From Symbiodinium natans (lineage: Eukaryota; Sar; Dinophyceae; Suessiales; Symbiodiniaceae), in NCBI GenBank assembly GCA_905221605.1, contig CAJNDS010002092.1, positions 517,108 through 581,107 of the forward strand: a stretch of 64,000 nt of DNA, given 5' to 3'. Both the position numbers and the translations under genes were made by a program. Shown in pieces: positions 1 to 10,160 of this stretch. The notes beneath the pieces were generated by a model. That model saw only the letters and a list, made by a program, of their open reading frames with translations. It was not told where the DNA came from and searched no databases. Numbering within the stretch: position 1 is the first letter of the stretch; each line of letters starts with the position of its first letter.

Positions 1-780
1 GGGTTTAGGGTTTAGGGTTTAGGATTTAAGGTTAACCCTAAACCTGCAAACCCCAAATCCAAAACCTCAAACCAACCCCAGACCTTAGCCAGAGGGGGGC
101 GGGGAGAGAGGCTCAGGGGATATAAGTAGGGGAACTATCGCGTTTGATGGTTACCGTCTTTTTTGGGGTGGAGGTGCGTGCCTAACCCTCCTACAAGCTC
201 AACCCTACATCCTAAACGCTGAGCCCTACTTTCAACGACCAAATCGGGGGTTGCGCAAAATGACGAAACCTAAGCCATGAACCCTCAAGTGGGGGGGGGG
301 GGAGATTTCGTTAAACAAACTAAACCCTAAACGCGAACTTGACTAGTCCTTATTTCGGGCTTAGGGTTTTCGCCTCTCCCCCCCAGTCATGTTCAGGGTT
401 TAGGGGGTTTCTCCACTTGCAGGGCTTCGGGTTACGGTGCGGACTTCTGGCCGAGGTTGAGGGTTGAGGGCTTAGGGCTTAGGGTTTCGGGTTTAGGGTG
501 TAGGTTTTCAGGTTTAGGGTTTAGGGTTTAGGGCTCCTGGCTTTCTGGACGATGGAATCCCCAGCGCCCCAAGCCTTTCAGACGCCCGAGCCTAAACCCC
601 GAAGTAACCCCTTGAAGACCCAGTTTTCTCATAGAAGGGGGGCTCGAACCCTACAGCCTAAGCCCTTAACGTAAAGACTCCTGGTAAGAAAAAGTGCCCC
701 GGCCGATCTCGGGCGCCAAGATCTCGTGTGCATATACGTATGGCCAGACACATGGTAAGGTACCCCAGCACTTCCGAAAC
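1..780. repeat. Degenerate telomere-type repeats and unassigned sequence
   Basis: The window opens in TTTAGGG units and has further TTTAGGG runs near 360-400 and 455-535, separated by GC-rich single-copy sequence. Units are heavily mutated (TTAGGA, TTTCGGG, TTAGGGC). I see no convincing exon here. Because the arrays switch orientation repeatedly, this is interstitial rather than a chromosome end. Confidence 0.6.
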
Positions 781-812
781 CCTAAACCTAAACCCCAAAC
801 CTCTAAACTCAG

Positions 813-890
813 AATGCAGGTGAAGTCACTCTCCAGCGCGCCAGAGGTGCCGCTGGAGGACATTCTGAAGGCTCGGCAGCGGCGTTCTTT
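813..890 (+). CDS. Candidate first exon, starts MQVKSL
   Basis: It follows a CCCTAAA-type tract ending CTCAG, with ATG at 814. The frame reads MQVKSLSSAPEVPLEDILKA and stays open to about 981, so the 3' border is uncertain. The pattern MQ, P, EDI, AR resembles the candidate start exon at 5021 (MQAPAETPPEDIEAR), suggesting related first exons. I recognise no family. Confidence 0.35.
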
Positions 891-1140
891 ACCAAAAGCT
901 GTTGTTCTGTTTGGGGTGCAGGGTGATGGATTTGTGGTGATTCTGTGCTCTGTCCTACACCCTAAGACCCTAAAACCCTAAACCCCACACCCTCAGACCC
1001 CAAGACCCTAAAACCCTACGCTCAACCCCAAGACCCGACCGCAAGGCACCCCAGAAAAGTGAGACCCCAGAACCGCGTACCAGTCTCTTTGTAGGAGGGT
1101 GTTTTGCTAAACCCTAAACCCCAAACCCCAAACCCCAAAC

Positions 1141-1200
1141 CCTAAACCCTCAACCCTAAACCCTAAACCCTAAACCCTAAACCCTAAACCCTAAACCCCC
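1141..1200. repeat. CCCTAAA array
   Basis: Near-perfect 7-mer CCCTAAA units lie immediately 5' of the exon candidate at 1229. In the proposed model this is the 3' end of an intron, with CTAAAC offering branch-site-like sequence. Confidence 0.85.
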
Positions 1201-1228
1201 TAGACTCAGAACTCCCCATGAGCCTCAG

Positions 1229-1314
1229 GACGAGGTGGTGTTGGAGCCTTTGGCTCCCGAGCCGGAGCCTCCGAAGCCCCCTGCGGAGGAGGTGGAAGGA
1301 CTCCCTCTCCGAGG
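1229..1314 (+). CDS. Candidate exon, Pro/Glu-rich
   Basis: It is bounded by CCTCAG on the left and GAGG|GTTTCGGG on the right, between a CCCTAAA and a TTTAGGG array. One frame reads DEVVLEPLAPEPEPPKPPAE and continues to LPLR. It is low complexity and acidic/proline-rich, with no family recognised. Confidence 0.45.
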
Positions 1315-1324
1315 GTTTCGGGCT

Positions 1325-1500
1325 TGGGGTTTAGGGTTTAGGGTTTAGGGTTTAGGGTTTAGGGTTTAGGGTTTAGGGTTTAGGGTACGAGGGTTTAGGG
1401 TTTGGGGTTTTAGGGTTTAGGGTTTAGGGTAATAGGGTTTAGGGTTTCGGGTTTCGGGTAAGAGGGTTTAGGGTCTCGAGTTTAGGGTTTACGGTTCAGG
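1325..1500. repeat. TTTAGGG array
   Basis: TTTAGGG units run immediately 3' of the exon at 1229-1314, degenerating rightwards into TTTCGGG. This is the proposed 5' end of an intron. Confidence 0.85.
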
Positions 1501-1837
1501 GTTTTAGTTTTGGGTTTTAAAGTTTCGGGTTTAAGGTGGGTAAGGTTTCATGTCAGAACCGAACTGCAGGTTATATAGCCGGAGTAGATTTTCTGCACCT
1601 ACTTCTTCTGCACCTACTTCTTCTTTCAAACATCTACTACCCATGTCGCTCCACTGGCAGAGCAATACCACCAGGGTTTAGGGTTCAGGGACATTTTGCA
1701 TACAGTGGAGTCCGTTGTAGAACGAGGTGTAGATATAGCCAACGAAGACATGCCCAACAACTGAAGCAGATTCCTTTCTTAGATATTCGCAAGTTACTCT
1801 AAACCTTCGAACCCTAAACCCTAAATTCCTCAACGCC

Positions 1838-1881
1838 ATGCAGCTACCACTGCCGACGAGACGAGCGGTCAACAGCAGACG
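1838..1881 (+). CDS. Weak exon candidate MQLPLPTRRAV
   Basis: ATG at 1838 follows a CCCTAAA tract. The short frame is basic and is followed by GTTAGG, a possible donor. It is open in more than one frame and is low confidence. Confidence 0.2.
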
Positions 1882-2093
1882 GTTAGGACCTTTGGGAGTG
1901 TATAACCGTAAAGCACCATGTACTTGGGCAGAATATAGGGTAAGTACTTTTCACGTTTTGTTCCAAACGCATCGCCGCACTCCTCCACTACCCTCGGCCT
2001 CAGCTTTTGCCAGAAGACCAGAAGACCGCACCAAGTGCTGCTATCGCCAGTCTATCCCAAAGCCTGAGCCGTCCCAAGCCATATGGCATAGTT

Positions 2094-2190
2094 GCAGAAG
2101 GTTCACGTGGCAATTATCGGTAGGGTCACAAGTTATAAGCCTTACGAGCATTCCCATATCTCTATGTATAGTTGCCCATGAACCTCCAAG
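2094..2190 (+). mobile_element. Introner-like family A copy
   Basis: The left border is AAG|GTTCACGTGG with a downstream TAGGGTCAC. The right border is GCCCATGAACCTCCAAG. The ends match, inverted, those of the cleaner copies at 25591 and 58862. As an intron it would be 2101-2190, about 90 bp. The coding status of its flanks is unclear. Confidence 0.5.
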
Positions 2191-2245
2191 GAGGCCCTAG
2201 ACCCTAAACCCTGAACCCTCAAGTAAGATCACGAGTTTTCGGGTC

Positions 2246-2354
2246 TAGGACCCGGAGCAGGCCCTTGTTCCTATGAAGGGGTTTCGGTTCCCTTGTAAGC
2301 CCCGTGAAGCTAAAAAGGGCACCCCTTTTATTCCCATGTTACTCTTGGGTCTAA
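2246..2354. mobile_element. Family D repeat (GGACCCGGAG...CTCTTGGGTC)
   Basis: It has a GGACCCGGAGCAGGC left end, an internal AAAAAGGGCACCC segment and a CTCTTGGGTCTA right end that is inverted relative to the left. Related copies lie at 23909, 46381 and 59244. It looks like a MITE-size element; I cannot show it being spliced. Confidence 0.5.
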
Positions 2355-2552
2355 GGGTCGAGGGTTGAAATTCAAAAGGCTTACTTAGGGGTGTGGCGGG
2401 CCGCGCAAGGAGAAGGAGGTGACCCGGATGCTGCTCCTGAAGGTCTCGACACCCAAGCTTTCATGTGGGAGGTTCTCTAAACTATGGTCCGTTATTGGGG
2501 ATCTTATTATAATACGGAGCCGTATGTTCGGGTACCCCCCCCCCCCCAAAAG

Positions 2553-2712
2553 GGCCTGTGATTCGAAGACCCCCTGTATACGACAACTGGCTGGTTCTTA
2601 GTAGGGAATGAGGGAATGTGGTAACCCATATACTCCCTTAAAGGCTGTATATATAGGGCCCGAATTCCCTCAGCCCCTACTAAGAACTAGGGGGACGACG
2701 TAGAGAACTCGG
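2553..2712 (+). CDS. Exon pair interrupted by a family B intron
   Basis: Exon 2553-2593 follows a poly-C tract ending AAAAG and reads PVIRRPPVYDNWL. Exon 2691-2712 reads GDDVENS and then meets G|GTTTAGGG. The 97-bp repeat element between them (2594-2690) has GT and AG ends, and the frame continues in phase 0 across it. A further mini-exon at 2834-2863 follows in the next array gap. The protein is not recognised. A second locus (36302-36500) has the same element after codons for Trp-Leu. Confidence 0.5.
2594..2690 (+). mobile_element. Introner-like family B copy
   Basis: It begins GTTCTTAGTAGGGAATGAGG and ends CTACTAAGAACTAG. The ends are inverted repeats (CTTAGTAGGG against CCCTACTAAG), and a GAGGGAAT / ATTCCCTC pair lies inside. 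The first and last dinucleotides are GT and AG. A second copy is at 36374-36462 and a left end recurs at 44637. Confidence 0.7.
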
Positions 2713-2763
2713 GTTTAGGGTTTAGGGTTTAGGGTTTAGGGTTTAGGGTTTAGGGTTTAGGGC
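2711..2763. repeat. TTTAGGG array
   Basis: Seven or so near-perfect units follow directly after exon 2691-2712, supplying the GTTTAG donor in the model. Confidence 0.9.
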
Positions 2764-3179
2764 AAAGTCCCTTTGCCATTAACCGCGGCTTTCGGATCGG
2801 ATGCCTTCGGGTCGTAAGGTTTTCACGGTTCAGCGCCGAGTCCCGGAGGCTCTAGGGCCTAGGGTTTAGGGTTTAGGGGTTTGGGTTTAGGGTTTAGGGT
2901 AGGGTCTAGCGTCTAGGGTTTAGGGTTTCGGGTTTGGGTTTAGGGCTAGGACCCTGGTGGAATGGGGTGCTTGTGACATGGATAGTAGTTGCATCTGCTT
3001 CTTTCGGGGCCCGAAACTTAGAGACCCCGAGCCCACGGAAAGAAGCTAGGCCCAGAATCTGCATCGTCCGTGTTGATGATCGCTGCTGGCAGTCGATGAT
3101 GATGGATGACCGCAACTGAAAGTATGCTCCAGCATATTCGAGTATGGGCTAATTAGGAGATCAAAGTATGCTAGTTTAT

Positions 3180-3725
3180 CCCGAACCCCCGAACCCAAAC
3201 CGCATACCGCCCGTACCCTACACCCTAAACCCGTCATTAGCGCACACTAAATCCCGCACTGTACCGGCCAGACCCTAACCCCAAACCCAAAACCCAAAAG
3301 GCCCCAAATCCTAAACCCCCACCACACAGCCCTAAACCCTCAACCCTAAACCCTAAACCCCAAAAACCCTAAAAGTACTAAACCCCCTAAACCCTAAACC
3401 CTCAACCCCAAACACCCCTAAAAACCCCCAAAACCCCAAACCCCCAACCCCCAACCCCCCAACCCCCAAACCCTAAACCCTAAACCCTAAACCCCTAAAC
3501 CCTAAACCCCAAAACCCCAAAACCTTAAACCCTAAACCCCAAAACCCCAAAACCCCAAAACCCAAAACCCTAAACCCTAAAAGCCCTACACCCCAAAACC
3601 CCAAAACCCCTAAACCCCAAAACCCCAAACCCTAAACCCTACACCTCAAAGCCCCAAAACCCCTAAACCCCAAAACCCCAAAACCCCAAAACCCTAAACC
3701 CTAAAAGCCCCAAAGCCCTAAAAGC
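3180..3725. repeat. Long degenerate CCCTAAA/CCCCAAA tract
   Basis: More than 500 bases of CCCTAAA, CCCCAAA, CCCCAAAA and related units lead up to the exon at 3745. Unit length drifts from 6 to 9, which suggests slippage after insertion rather than fresh telomerase synthesis. Confidence 0.85.
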
Positions 3726-3744
3726 CCTGGATCCCGAGCACCAG

Positions 3745-3801
3745 GTGCCGAGGCGGAGGGCGAAGAGGAAGGCCGCGCCAACGAGGAGGTGCTGGCCTCA
3801 G
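3745..3801 (+). CDS. Candidate exon, Glu/Ala-rich
   Basis: The borders are CACCAG| and CCTCAG|GTTTTGG. The frame reads AEAEGEEEGRANEEVLAS. It sits between a CCCTAAA tract and a TTTTTAGGG tract. It is probably part of an acidic low-complexity segment; no family is recognised. Confidence 0.45.
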
Positions 3802-3805
3802 GTTT

Positions 3806-4440
3806 TGGGGGGTTTTTTAGGGTTTAGGGTTTAGGGTTTGGGGTTTAAGGTTTAGGGTTTGGGGTTTGGGGTTCAGGGTTTTTTTTTTTTTGGTTTTTCG
3901 GGTTTTCTGGGTTTTTAGGGTTTAGGGGTTTTTAGGGCTTTCTGGGTTTAGGGGTTTTTAGGGTTTTCAGGGTTTTCTGGGTTTTAGGGTTTAGGGTTTT
4001 TAGGGTTCAGGGTTTTTAGGGTTTAGGGTTTTCTGGGTTTTTAGGGTTTTCTGGGTTTTTAGGGTTCAGGGTTTTTAGGGTTCAGGGTTTTTAGGGTTTA
4101 TGATTTAGGGTTTTAGGGTTTTTAAGGTTTTTTTTGGGGTTTTTTAGGGTTTTTTTAAAGGTTTTTTTAGGGTTTTTTAGGGTGTTTTAGGGTTTTTTAG
4201 GGTTTTTAGGGTTTTTAGGGTTTAGGGTTTAGGATTTCGGGTTTTTAGGGTTTAGGGTTTAGGGTTTTTAGGGTTTAGGGTTTGGGGTTTGGGGTTTGGG
4301 GTTTGGGCTTAGGGTTTCGGGTTTAGGGGTTTGGGGTTTAGGGTTTTTAGGGTTTAGGGTTTTTAGGGTTTAGGGTTTTTAGGGTTTTTAGGGTTTAGGG
4401 TTTTAGGGTTTTAGGGTTTGGGGTTTAGGGTTTAGGGTTT
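3806..4440. repeat. TTTAGGG / TTTTTAGGG variant tract
   Basis: This is over 600 bases of TTTAGGG with locally homogenised variants carrying extra T (TTTTTAGGG, TTTTCTGGG). It contains no open frame. Confidence 0.85.
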
Positions 4441-4860
4441 GGATGAGCCCAGTGGCCCTTCACTGTAGGGTTTAGGGCTTTAGGGTGTGTGGGTTCATGG
4501 TTCAGGGTTTAGGGTTTTCTAGGGTTCAGGTCTGAAGGTTTAGGGTTTTCAGGCTCGAGTGCCTCAGGGTCTAGGGCTTGAGGGTTTGGGTTTCGCACAA
4601 GGACGCTTTGCGTCGAACCGCTTCTGCCGTTCAGAGTCTGGGGTGCGGCTTCCCCACCCCGCCCACGAAAACTCAAGCCTGCTAAATCTCGGTTCAGGGT
4701 TTAGGGTTTAGGGTGGAGGGTTGAGGGTTTAGGGTTAGGGTGCCTGACGAGTACGTGGTGAAACCCAAACCCATCAACACCCCAAGCCCCCAAAGCCCTC
4801 TAAAACCCTCCCCCCCCCCCGCACCCCAAAGCCTCTTAAAGCCTTCTAAAGCCCCCGAAG

Positions 4861-4995
4861 CCACCCTGAACCCTGAACCCTGAACCCTGAACCCTGAACC
4901 CTGAACCCTGAACCCTGAACCCTGAACCCTGAACCCTGAACCCTATACCCTAAACCCTATACCCTAAACCCTATACCCTAAACCCTAAACCCCAA
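4861..4995. repeat. CCCTGAA variant array grading into CCCTAAA
   Basis: About ten tandem CCCTGAA units are followed by CCCTATA and CCCTAAA, upstream of the exon at 5021. The pure run of one variant shows local amplification. Confidence 0.85.
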
Positions 4996-5020
4996 TTGGG
5001 TTGGCCGGCGCCCGGCCAAG

Positions 5021-7009
5021 ATGCAGGCCCCGGCTGAGACGCCGCCGGAGGACATCGAGGCCCGGCATAGGGAGGTTTAGGGTTTAGGGTTTGGGGTTTG
5101 GGGTTTAGGGTTTAGGGTTTAGGGGGGGTGGGGGGGGGGGGGGTGTTGGAGGACGCAAACCCGAAAAACTCGACGACCAGGGCTGAGGGTTTAGGGTTTA
5201 GGGCTTAGGGCTTGGTTCCAACCTTATGTTGGGGCTCTAGATCCAGACCCAAAGCCGGGTTGGGGTTCCTTGACGCCTACAGCCCCCCAAACTGCCACCA
5301 CACCATACCTGGAGTGCTCTGAAATTCTTTGCCCTAACCCAACCCTCCTCGAGCGACATACCTGCAATTCTCACTAAATAGGGGTCCCCTTTCGGGGTGC
5401 TTTTTGTACTGTGCGAGAAAGGTCTTATGTGAACGATGAAGGAATGCTTTGTCTTCAGAGACCCAGCCAAAGACAAGTCCGGCAAGCCAAGAGCACACAT
5501 GTCGACGGCCTGTTAGCTTTCTTGAATGTTGATCCAAACCGTCTGGGACAGCAAGTCTTGGTTTTTCCGTGAGTTGACTGCAGCACGTGTTTTTTCAAAC
5601 TCAAACAGAGGTCACCCAGTTTGGAGCCCCAAATTGGAGCCCAGATTCAGGAGGCATTTCTGGGCCCAATTGTGTCGGTCCCGGGCAGAAGCCAGATCTG
5701 GCTCACGCAGACGGTCGTTGCTGCGAGCAAAACAAGTCAACTCCTTGCTCAGTTCTGTTCTACGTCCTGCCAGGGCTTCTCTCAAACCTTGGCACAGCAG
5801 GGAGACCGTGCGGCAAAGTGTGAACTTATGTTGAGCCGGAACTTTCTCTAACTGTATATAAGGGACGCAAAACCGGGACTCTTTGAGAACTACCCACCTG
5901 GTTGCATAAGGACGTGCCACCATTTTCAGAGCATAGAAGTGACGACTGTAGGTGCCCTTATACTGCGTAGGATCTTTGATCAAAGGTATCGCAATGGTTG
6001 GGAAACCGTATTCTTTTCAACAGACCCTTATGCAGGCAACTTAGATCCCACAAAGGACAAATGCTGAAGCCTCCATGCACCTCAGTACCGTGGTCAGAGT
6101 GAACCCGATACCTTCTGCCTTAAGCCCTAAACCCTAAACCCTAAACCCTAAACCCTAAACCCTAAGGCCCTAAACCCTAAACCCTAAACCCTAAACCCTA
6201 AACCCTAAACCCTAAACCCTAAACCCAGTTTACAAAGTCCCCCATCGGCCTTCATCCTCGAGCGTGGGCGGGCTGCAGGCGGCGGGAGGCGAGGCCGCTC
6301 CCGAAGGAGGGGCCTTGGATGATGGTTCGGGGTTTAGGGTTTAGGGTTTTTAGGGTTTAGGGTTCAGGGTTTAGGGTTTAGGGTTTAAGGTTTAGGGTTT
6401 CGGGGTCAGGGTTTAGGCTGGCTGTCTTTCAAGGTCTGGGGCTCTGAGTTTTAAGGGTTTGGTGAGGTCAGCGTGCATGCGAAATGTCTCCGGTAAAGGT
6501 AAAGAAGTGGCGATGTCAAGACAAGCCCTAAGCCTGAAACCCTAAACCCAAACCCTTCAGCCCTCTGACTGAGCCTTCAACCCTTAGACTGAGCCCGGAA
6601 CCCGGAACCCTCCCCCAACGCCGAGCCGGAGGAAACCCAGAGCCCCCGCCCACCCCCGCCCACCCTAGACCCTAAACCCTAAACCCTAAACCCCCAACCC
6701 CAAACCCCAAACCCTAAACCCTAAACCCGAAAACCCTAAACCCTAAATCCTAACCCCGCGGCCTCCCAAAAATTAAAAAAGAAGAAGCAAAGCAAAAGAA
6801 GAATTTTTAAGAATGAGAAGAAGAAGAAGCAGAAGAAGAAGAAGAATAATAAGAAGAAGAAGAAGAAACAGAAGAAGAATAAGAAGACGAAGAAGAAGAA
6901 TAAGAAGAAGAAACAACAGCATGAGACCCTAAGCCTTAAACCCCATGATCAGGAGGCACTGGAGAGGCGGCGCCGGAGGAAGTGCAGGCCGGCTCTTTCC
7001 TTGCTTGGG
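5021..7009 (+). CDS. Three-exon chain starting MQAPAETPPEDIEAR
   Basis: Exon 5021-5074 begins with ATG after CCAAG and ends GAG|GTTTAGGG. Exon 6279-6324 lies between CTGCAG and GATG|GTTCGGG. Exon 6953-7009 lies between GATCAG and the next TTTAGGG array. Read with consistent phase they give MQAPAETPPEDIEARHRE, then AAGGEAAPEGGALDD, then GGTGEAAPEEVQAGSFLAW. The uniform Ala/Gly/Glu/Pro composition across the joins supports the phasing. The product is unrecognised and looks disordered. A fourth piece may be 7558-7601. Confidence 0.45.
5215..6120. other. Non-array block with ambiguous ORFs
   Basis: This is about 900 bases with almost no telomeric repeat. Around 5600-5980 several frames on both strands are open for 75-120 codons. 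One + frame from about 5620 gives a Gln/Ser-rich protein ending at 5851, and a - strand frame of 123 codons overlaps it. I cannot decide which, if any, is real. Confidence 0.3.
6127..6226. repeat. CCCTAAA array
   Basis: About fourteen clean units lie upstream of exon 6279, the proposed 3' end of the intron that begins at 5075. Confidence 0.9.
6772..6905. repeat. GAA-rich microsatellite
   Basis: An imperfect (GAA)n purine tract with AAT and ACA interruptions lies inside the candidate intron 6325-6952. It shows no coding evidence. Confidence 0.85.
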
Positions 7010-7557
7010 GTTTAGGGTTTAGGGTTCAGGGTTTGGGGCTGAGAGTAACTCCCTGCTCTTCCGAGCTCATCGTAGCATACTGTACTGGGAATCAAAGGGC
7101 GTAGAGCTTAGGGTTGAGGGTTTAGGGTTTTAGAGCTTTGATTCAGGGTTACCCCAAGCCTTAAACTTCCTTGCGCCCCGTAGCTTGCAATCTCCTGGCC
7201 AGGAGCCGCCCCCACCGCCACCGCCTCCACCCCCGGTGGCGAACCCTTGGGCAAATGCGCTGCCCAGGCGCACTTGGGCTGGGGGGGGGGGGGGGGGGGA
7301 GCTACGAATGGCTGAAGAACCCCAATGGCCCTCCCAAAATTTAAAAGATTCTTCCTTATAGGGGTAAAATAGGGATTTTCCTTTTTTGGGGGGGTTCTCA
7401 AGCAAATAGCAGTGAGAACCTTCGGACGAAGAGCTATTTCTTGCACCAGGACCTCCCCTCCCTCCCACCTCCTGTACCCGTTTTGTGGGGATGGTTGCCT
7501 TACATAAACAGGGTGCTTGGGACTCCTAGGCCCCAAACCCCAGTTGTGTTGTTGCAG

Positions 7558-7601
7558 CTGAGGGCCCAGGATGTCAACCTCAGAAAGGGAGGCATACGAG
7601 G
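7558..7601 (+). CDS. Candidate exon before a family C repeat
   Basis: It follows GTTGTTGCAG. One frame reads LRAQDVNLRKGGIR and another, phase-compatible with 7009, reads EGPGCQPQKGRHTR. The 3' border is GAGG|GTTTACGATACTAGG, the left end of a family C element. Confidence 0.4.
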
Positions 7602-7700
7602 GTTTACGATACTAGGGGTACCTTCTTGGCGTCCTTAGTACAAGGGAATCCTACTATTTGGGGAACACAATTCGGGGTCCCTTGTGTTCGTAACCCCATG
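7602..7700. mobile_element. Introner-like family C copy
   Basis: It has a GTTTACGATACTAGGGGTACC left part, the central AATCCTACTATTTGGGG, and a TTCGTAACCCC right part that is inverted relative to the left. About ten related copies lie in the window. The copy at 39397-39498 shows the clearest splice borders. Confidence 0.6.
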
Positions 7701-7920
7701 TGGCGGAAGTAAGGGTGCTTGCAAGGGTACCCCCCCCCCCCACCCCGCATGGTTCTGCCTCCCTCTATCAACGCACCATTCAGAAAGCCCCAGTCCTCGA
7801 ACCCAGAACAGACATGTTGCTTGTGGTGACTGTACCCTACATCCCTAAATCCCAAACCTAAGCCCTAAACCCTAAACCCCAAGCCCCAAACCCCAAACTC
7901 CAAACCCGAAACCCTCCAAG

Positions 7921-8192
7921 CAGCACCCTCGGGATCACTGTTGGGCAACAAAGTTGGAGGCGTTTCGTCGTGCTGTCAATGGCTCCTTGCCAGCATCAGA
8001 GTGCTTCCGGCCACAGCCTAAACCCCGAGTGACTAAACCCTGAACCCTGAACTCCAAACCCTACAGCCCCAGCTTGAAAACTTCAGCTGTTATCGGACGG
8101 AAGGGGGGAGAGTGCTCGACCACGACGTAGATCCAGGCTCCTTCCAAGGCACCAAGGAAGATGCGAAGATCCGACTCCGCCTAAGGCCCTAA
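7921..8192 (+). CDS. Two-exon candidate with a 44-bp intron
   Basis: Exon 7921-8028 (36 codons, after CTCCAAG) reads QHPRDHCWATKLEAFRRAVN and continues; its last codons (PKPR) are partly CCTAAACCC repeat. The donor is CGA|GTGACT. After a 44-base CCCTGAA-bearing gap ending CCCCAG, exon 8073-8192 continues in phase 0 as LENFSCYRTEGGRVLDHDVD and ends KIRLRLRP followed by a TAA that belongs to a CCCTAAG unit. Coding composition is good throughout; the family is unrecognised. A 44-bp intron is very short, so a gene remnant is an alternative. Confidence 0.5.
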
Positions 8193-8235
8193 GGTTTGCT
8201 CAAAGCTAGGGTGTACGGTTTGGGGGTTTCCGAAC

Positions 8236-8332
8236 TTAGGGGTTACTCATGGAATTATTGGGGGGTCCTTAATTTTTTCGGAATCCTACTATTTGGGACT
8301 ATATCAGTAGGGGTCCCATATTTTCGTAAATC
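8236..8332. mobile_element. Introner-like family C copy
   Basis: It has the same order of motifs as at 7602: GGGGTTACTCATGG, then AATCCTACTATTTGGG, then GGGGTCCCATATTTTCGTAA. Its borders are not exact. Confidence 0.5.
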
Positions 8333-8519
8333 CGGTTTAAGGTTGAGGGTTGAGGGTTTGAGGGTTGAGGGTTTAAGGTTGAGGGTTGAGGGTTGAACCC
8401 TAAACCCTAAACCCTAAAACCTAAAGCCTAAAGCCTAAAGCCTAAACCCTAAACCCTAAACCCTGAAGCCTAAAGCCTAAAGCCTAAAGCCTAAACCCCT
8501 AAACCCTAAACCCTTGAAG

Positions 8520-8633
8520 GAGCTTCTACCTGGAATTCTTAAGCCGACAAGATGCCTGTTGGGCTCCCGCCTGGACCTGCCTTCGAAGTCGTGCCTGCTT
8601 CCACCCCTAAACCCCAAGCCCCTAAACCCCTAA
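8520..8633 (+). CDS. Candidate exon ELLPGILKPTRCLLGS
   Basis: It follows CTTGAAG at the end of a CCCTAAA array. The frame is open for 37 codons, passing into CCCCTAAA repeats whose TAA ends it. A donor-like GTCGTG at 8589 is an alternative end. The family is unrecognised. Confidence 0.4.
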   Translation, partial: ELLPGILKPTRCLLGSRLDLPSKSCLLPPLNPKPLNP

Positions 8634-8996
8634 ACCCCTAAACCCCTAAACCCCTAAACCCCTAAACCCCTAAACCCCTAAACCCCTAAACCCCTAAACC
8701 CCTAAACCCCTAAACCCCTAAACCCCTAAACCCCTAAACCCCTAAACCCATAAACCCCTAAACCCCTAAACCCCTAAACCCCTAAACCCTAAACCCCTAA
8801 CCCCTAAACCCCAAGCCTAAACCCTTAAAACCCTAACCCCAACCCCAACCCCTAAACCCCAAGACCCTAACTAAACCCCTAAACCCTAAACCTAAACCCC
8901 TACCCCAAGCCCCTAAAACCCTAAACCCCTAGCGCCTAAACCCTAACCCCTAAACCCCTAAACCCCTACCCCCTACACCCCTAAACCCCTAAACCC

Positions 8997-9033
<37 letters not shown>

Positions 9034-9125
9034 ACCCTAAACCCTAAACCGTGAACCCTAAACCCTAAGCCCTAAACCCTAAACCCTAAACCCTAAACCC
9101 TAAACCCTAAACCCTAAACCCTAAG
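8627..9125. repeat. CCCCTAAA 8-mer array, poly-C, CCCTAAA array
   Basis: A homogenised 8-base variant CCCCTAAA (8627-8800) decays into mixed units, then an uninterrupted C run of about 31 bases (9001-9031), then 7-mer CCCTAAA up to the exon at 9132. Confidence 0.9.
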
Positions 9126-9131
9126 CCTCAG

Positions 9132-9207
9132 GAGAGTGAGGAAGTCGGAGCCTGGCGCCTTCAGACGCTGAAGCTGAAGCACGAGGCAGCTGCAGTTGGA
9201 TTGCAGG
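9132..9207 (+). CDS. Candidate exon ESEEVGAWRLQTLKLKHEAA
   Basis: The borders are CCTCAG| and CAGG|GTTTAG. Twenty-five codons are open with strong amphipathic, coiled-coil-like composition. It is flanked by CCCTAAA (left) and TTTAGGG (right). The family is unrecognised. Confidence 0.55.
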
Positions 9208-9934
9208 GTTTAGGGTTTGGGGTTTAGGGTTTAGGGTTTAGGGTTTAGGGACCAGGGTTTAGGGTTGTGGGTTCTAGGGCGTGCTGTGTAGGATTTAAGG
9301 TTAGGTTTTGTGTTCTAGGGTGCACCGTGTAGAATTTGAGGTTTAGGGTGTAGAGTTTAGGGCGTCAAGTTTTAGGTCATAACCCTTGGAGGCCCGTATG
9401 CATGAATTGAAGACGCCTGCCTTTATTGTACAAGCCTTTGTTAAACGTCAATAACCCTTGCAACCCTCGGGATGATTGCGGGTCAAGGAGGTATGTGATT
9501 TAGGGATCGAAGCGAAGCCAGCTAAGCGCTCTTCCCCAAACCCCAACATGCAAAAGCCTAAAGCCCCAATCCCTAAATGCCAAACCCTCAACCCCATATC
9601 CCCCTGCGTAACCATGAAGAAGCCTTTGTTGCCCTTGCACAACCCGCATTGCCCATTTCTGGCCTTTAAACATATCTCTTATAGAGCCTCGTTGATATGT
9701 TCCCTTTGGAGGAGCTGTATATCAGGCACCCCCCCCCCCTAAACCCTGAACCCTGAACCCTGAACCCTGAACCCTGAACCCTGAACCCTAAACCCTAAAC
9801 CCTAAACCCCCCCTCTTGTTTTGCTGGGAAGCTCCTTTCCTGAAGTTCTCCTAAAACCAAAAGGGGGTGGTCTTCCGTGCGTATGGGGCTGGGCTGGGGG
9901 GGTGGGGTGGGGGTGGGCTGAGGGTTTCGGTGCA

Positions 9935-10080
9935 TACCCTAAACCCTAGACCCTAGACCCTAGACCCTAGACCCTAGACCCTAGACCCTAGACCCTAGAC
10001 CCTAGACCCTAAACCCTAAACCCTAAACCCTAAACCCTAAACCCTAAACCCTAAACCCTAAACCCTAAACCCTAAACCCT
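9935..10080. repeat. CCCTAGA run grading into CCCTAAA
   Basis: About nine pure CCCTAGA units are followed by about ten CCCTAAA units, another example of local homogenisation of a variant. Confidence 0.9.
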
Positions 10081-10096
10081 GCAAAGCTCTGACCAG

Positions 10097-10160
10097 GAGA
10101 AGGCACGCCTGCGCCAGGAGCTGGAAGACGCGGGCGAGGAGGCCAGAAAGGAGCAGAATT
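10097..10160 (+). CDS. Candidate coiled-coil exon EKARLRQELEDAGEEARKEQ
   Basis: It follows GACCAG after a CCCTAAA array. The heptad-like charged sequence is typical of a coiled coil. The donor is AATT|GTGGGT, and a TTTAGGG array follows at 10195. Confidence 0.5.
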
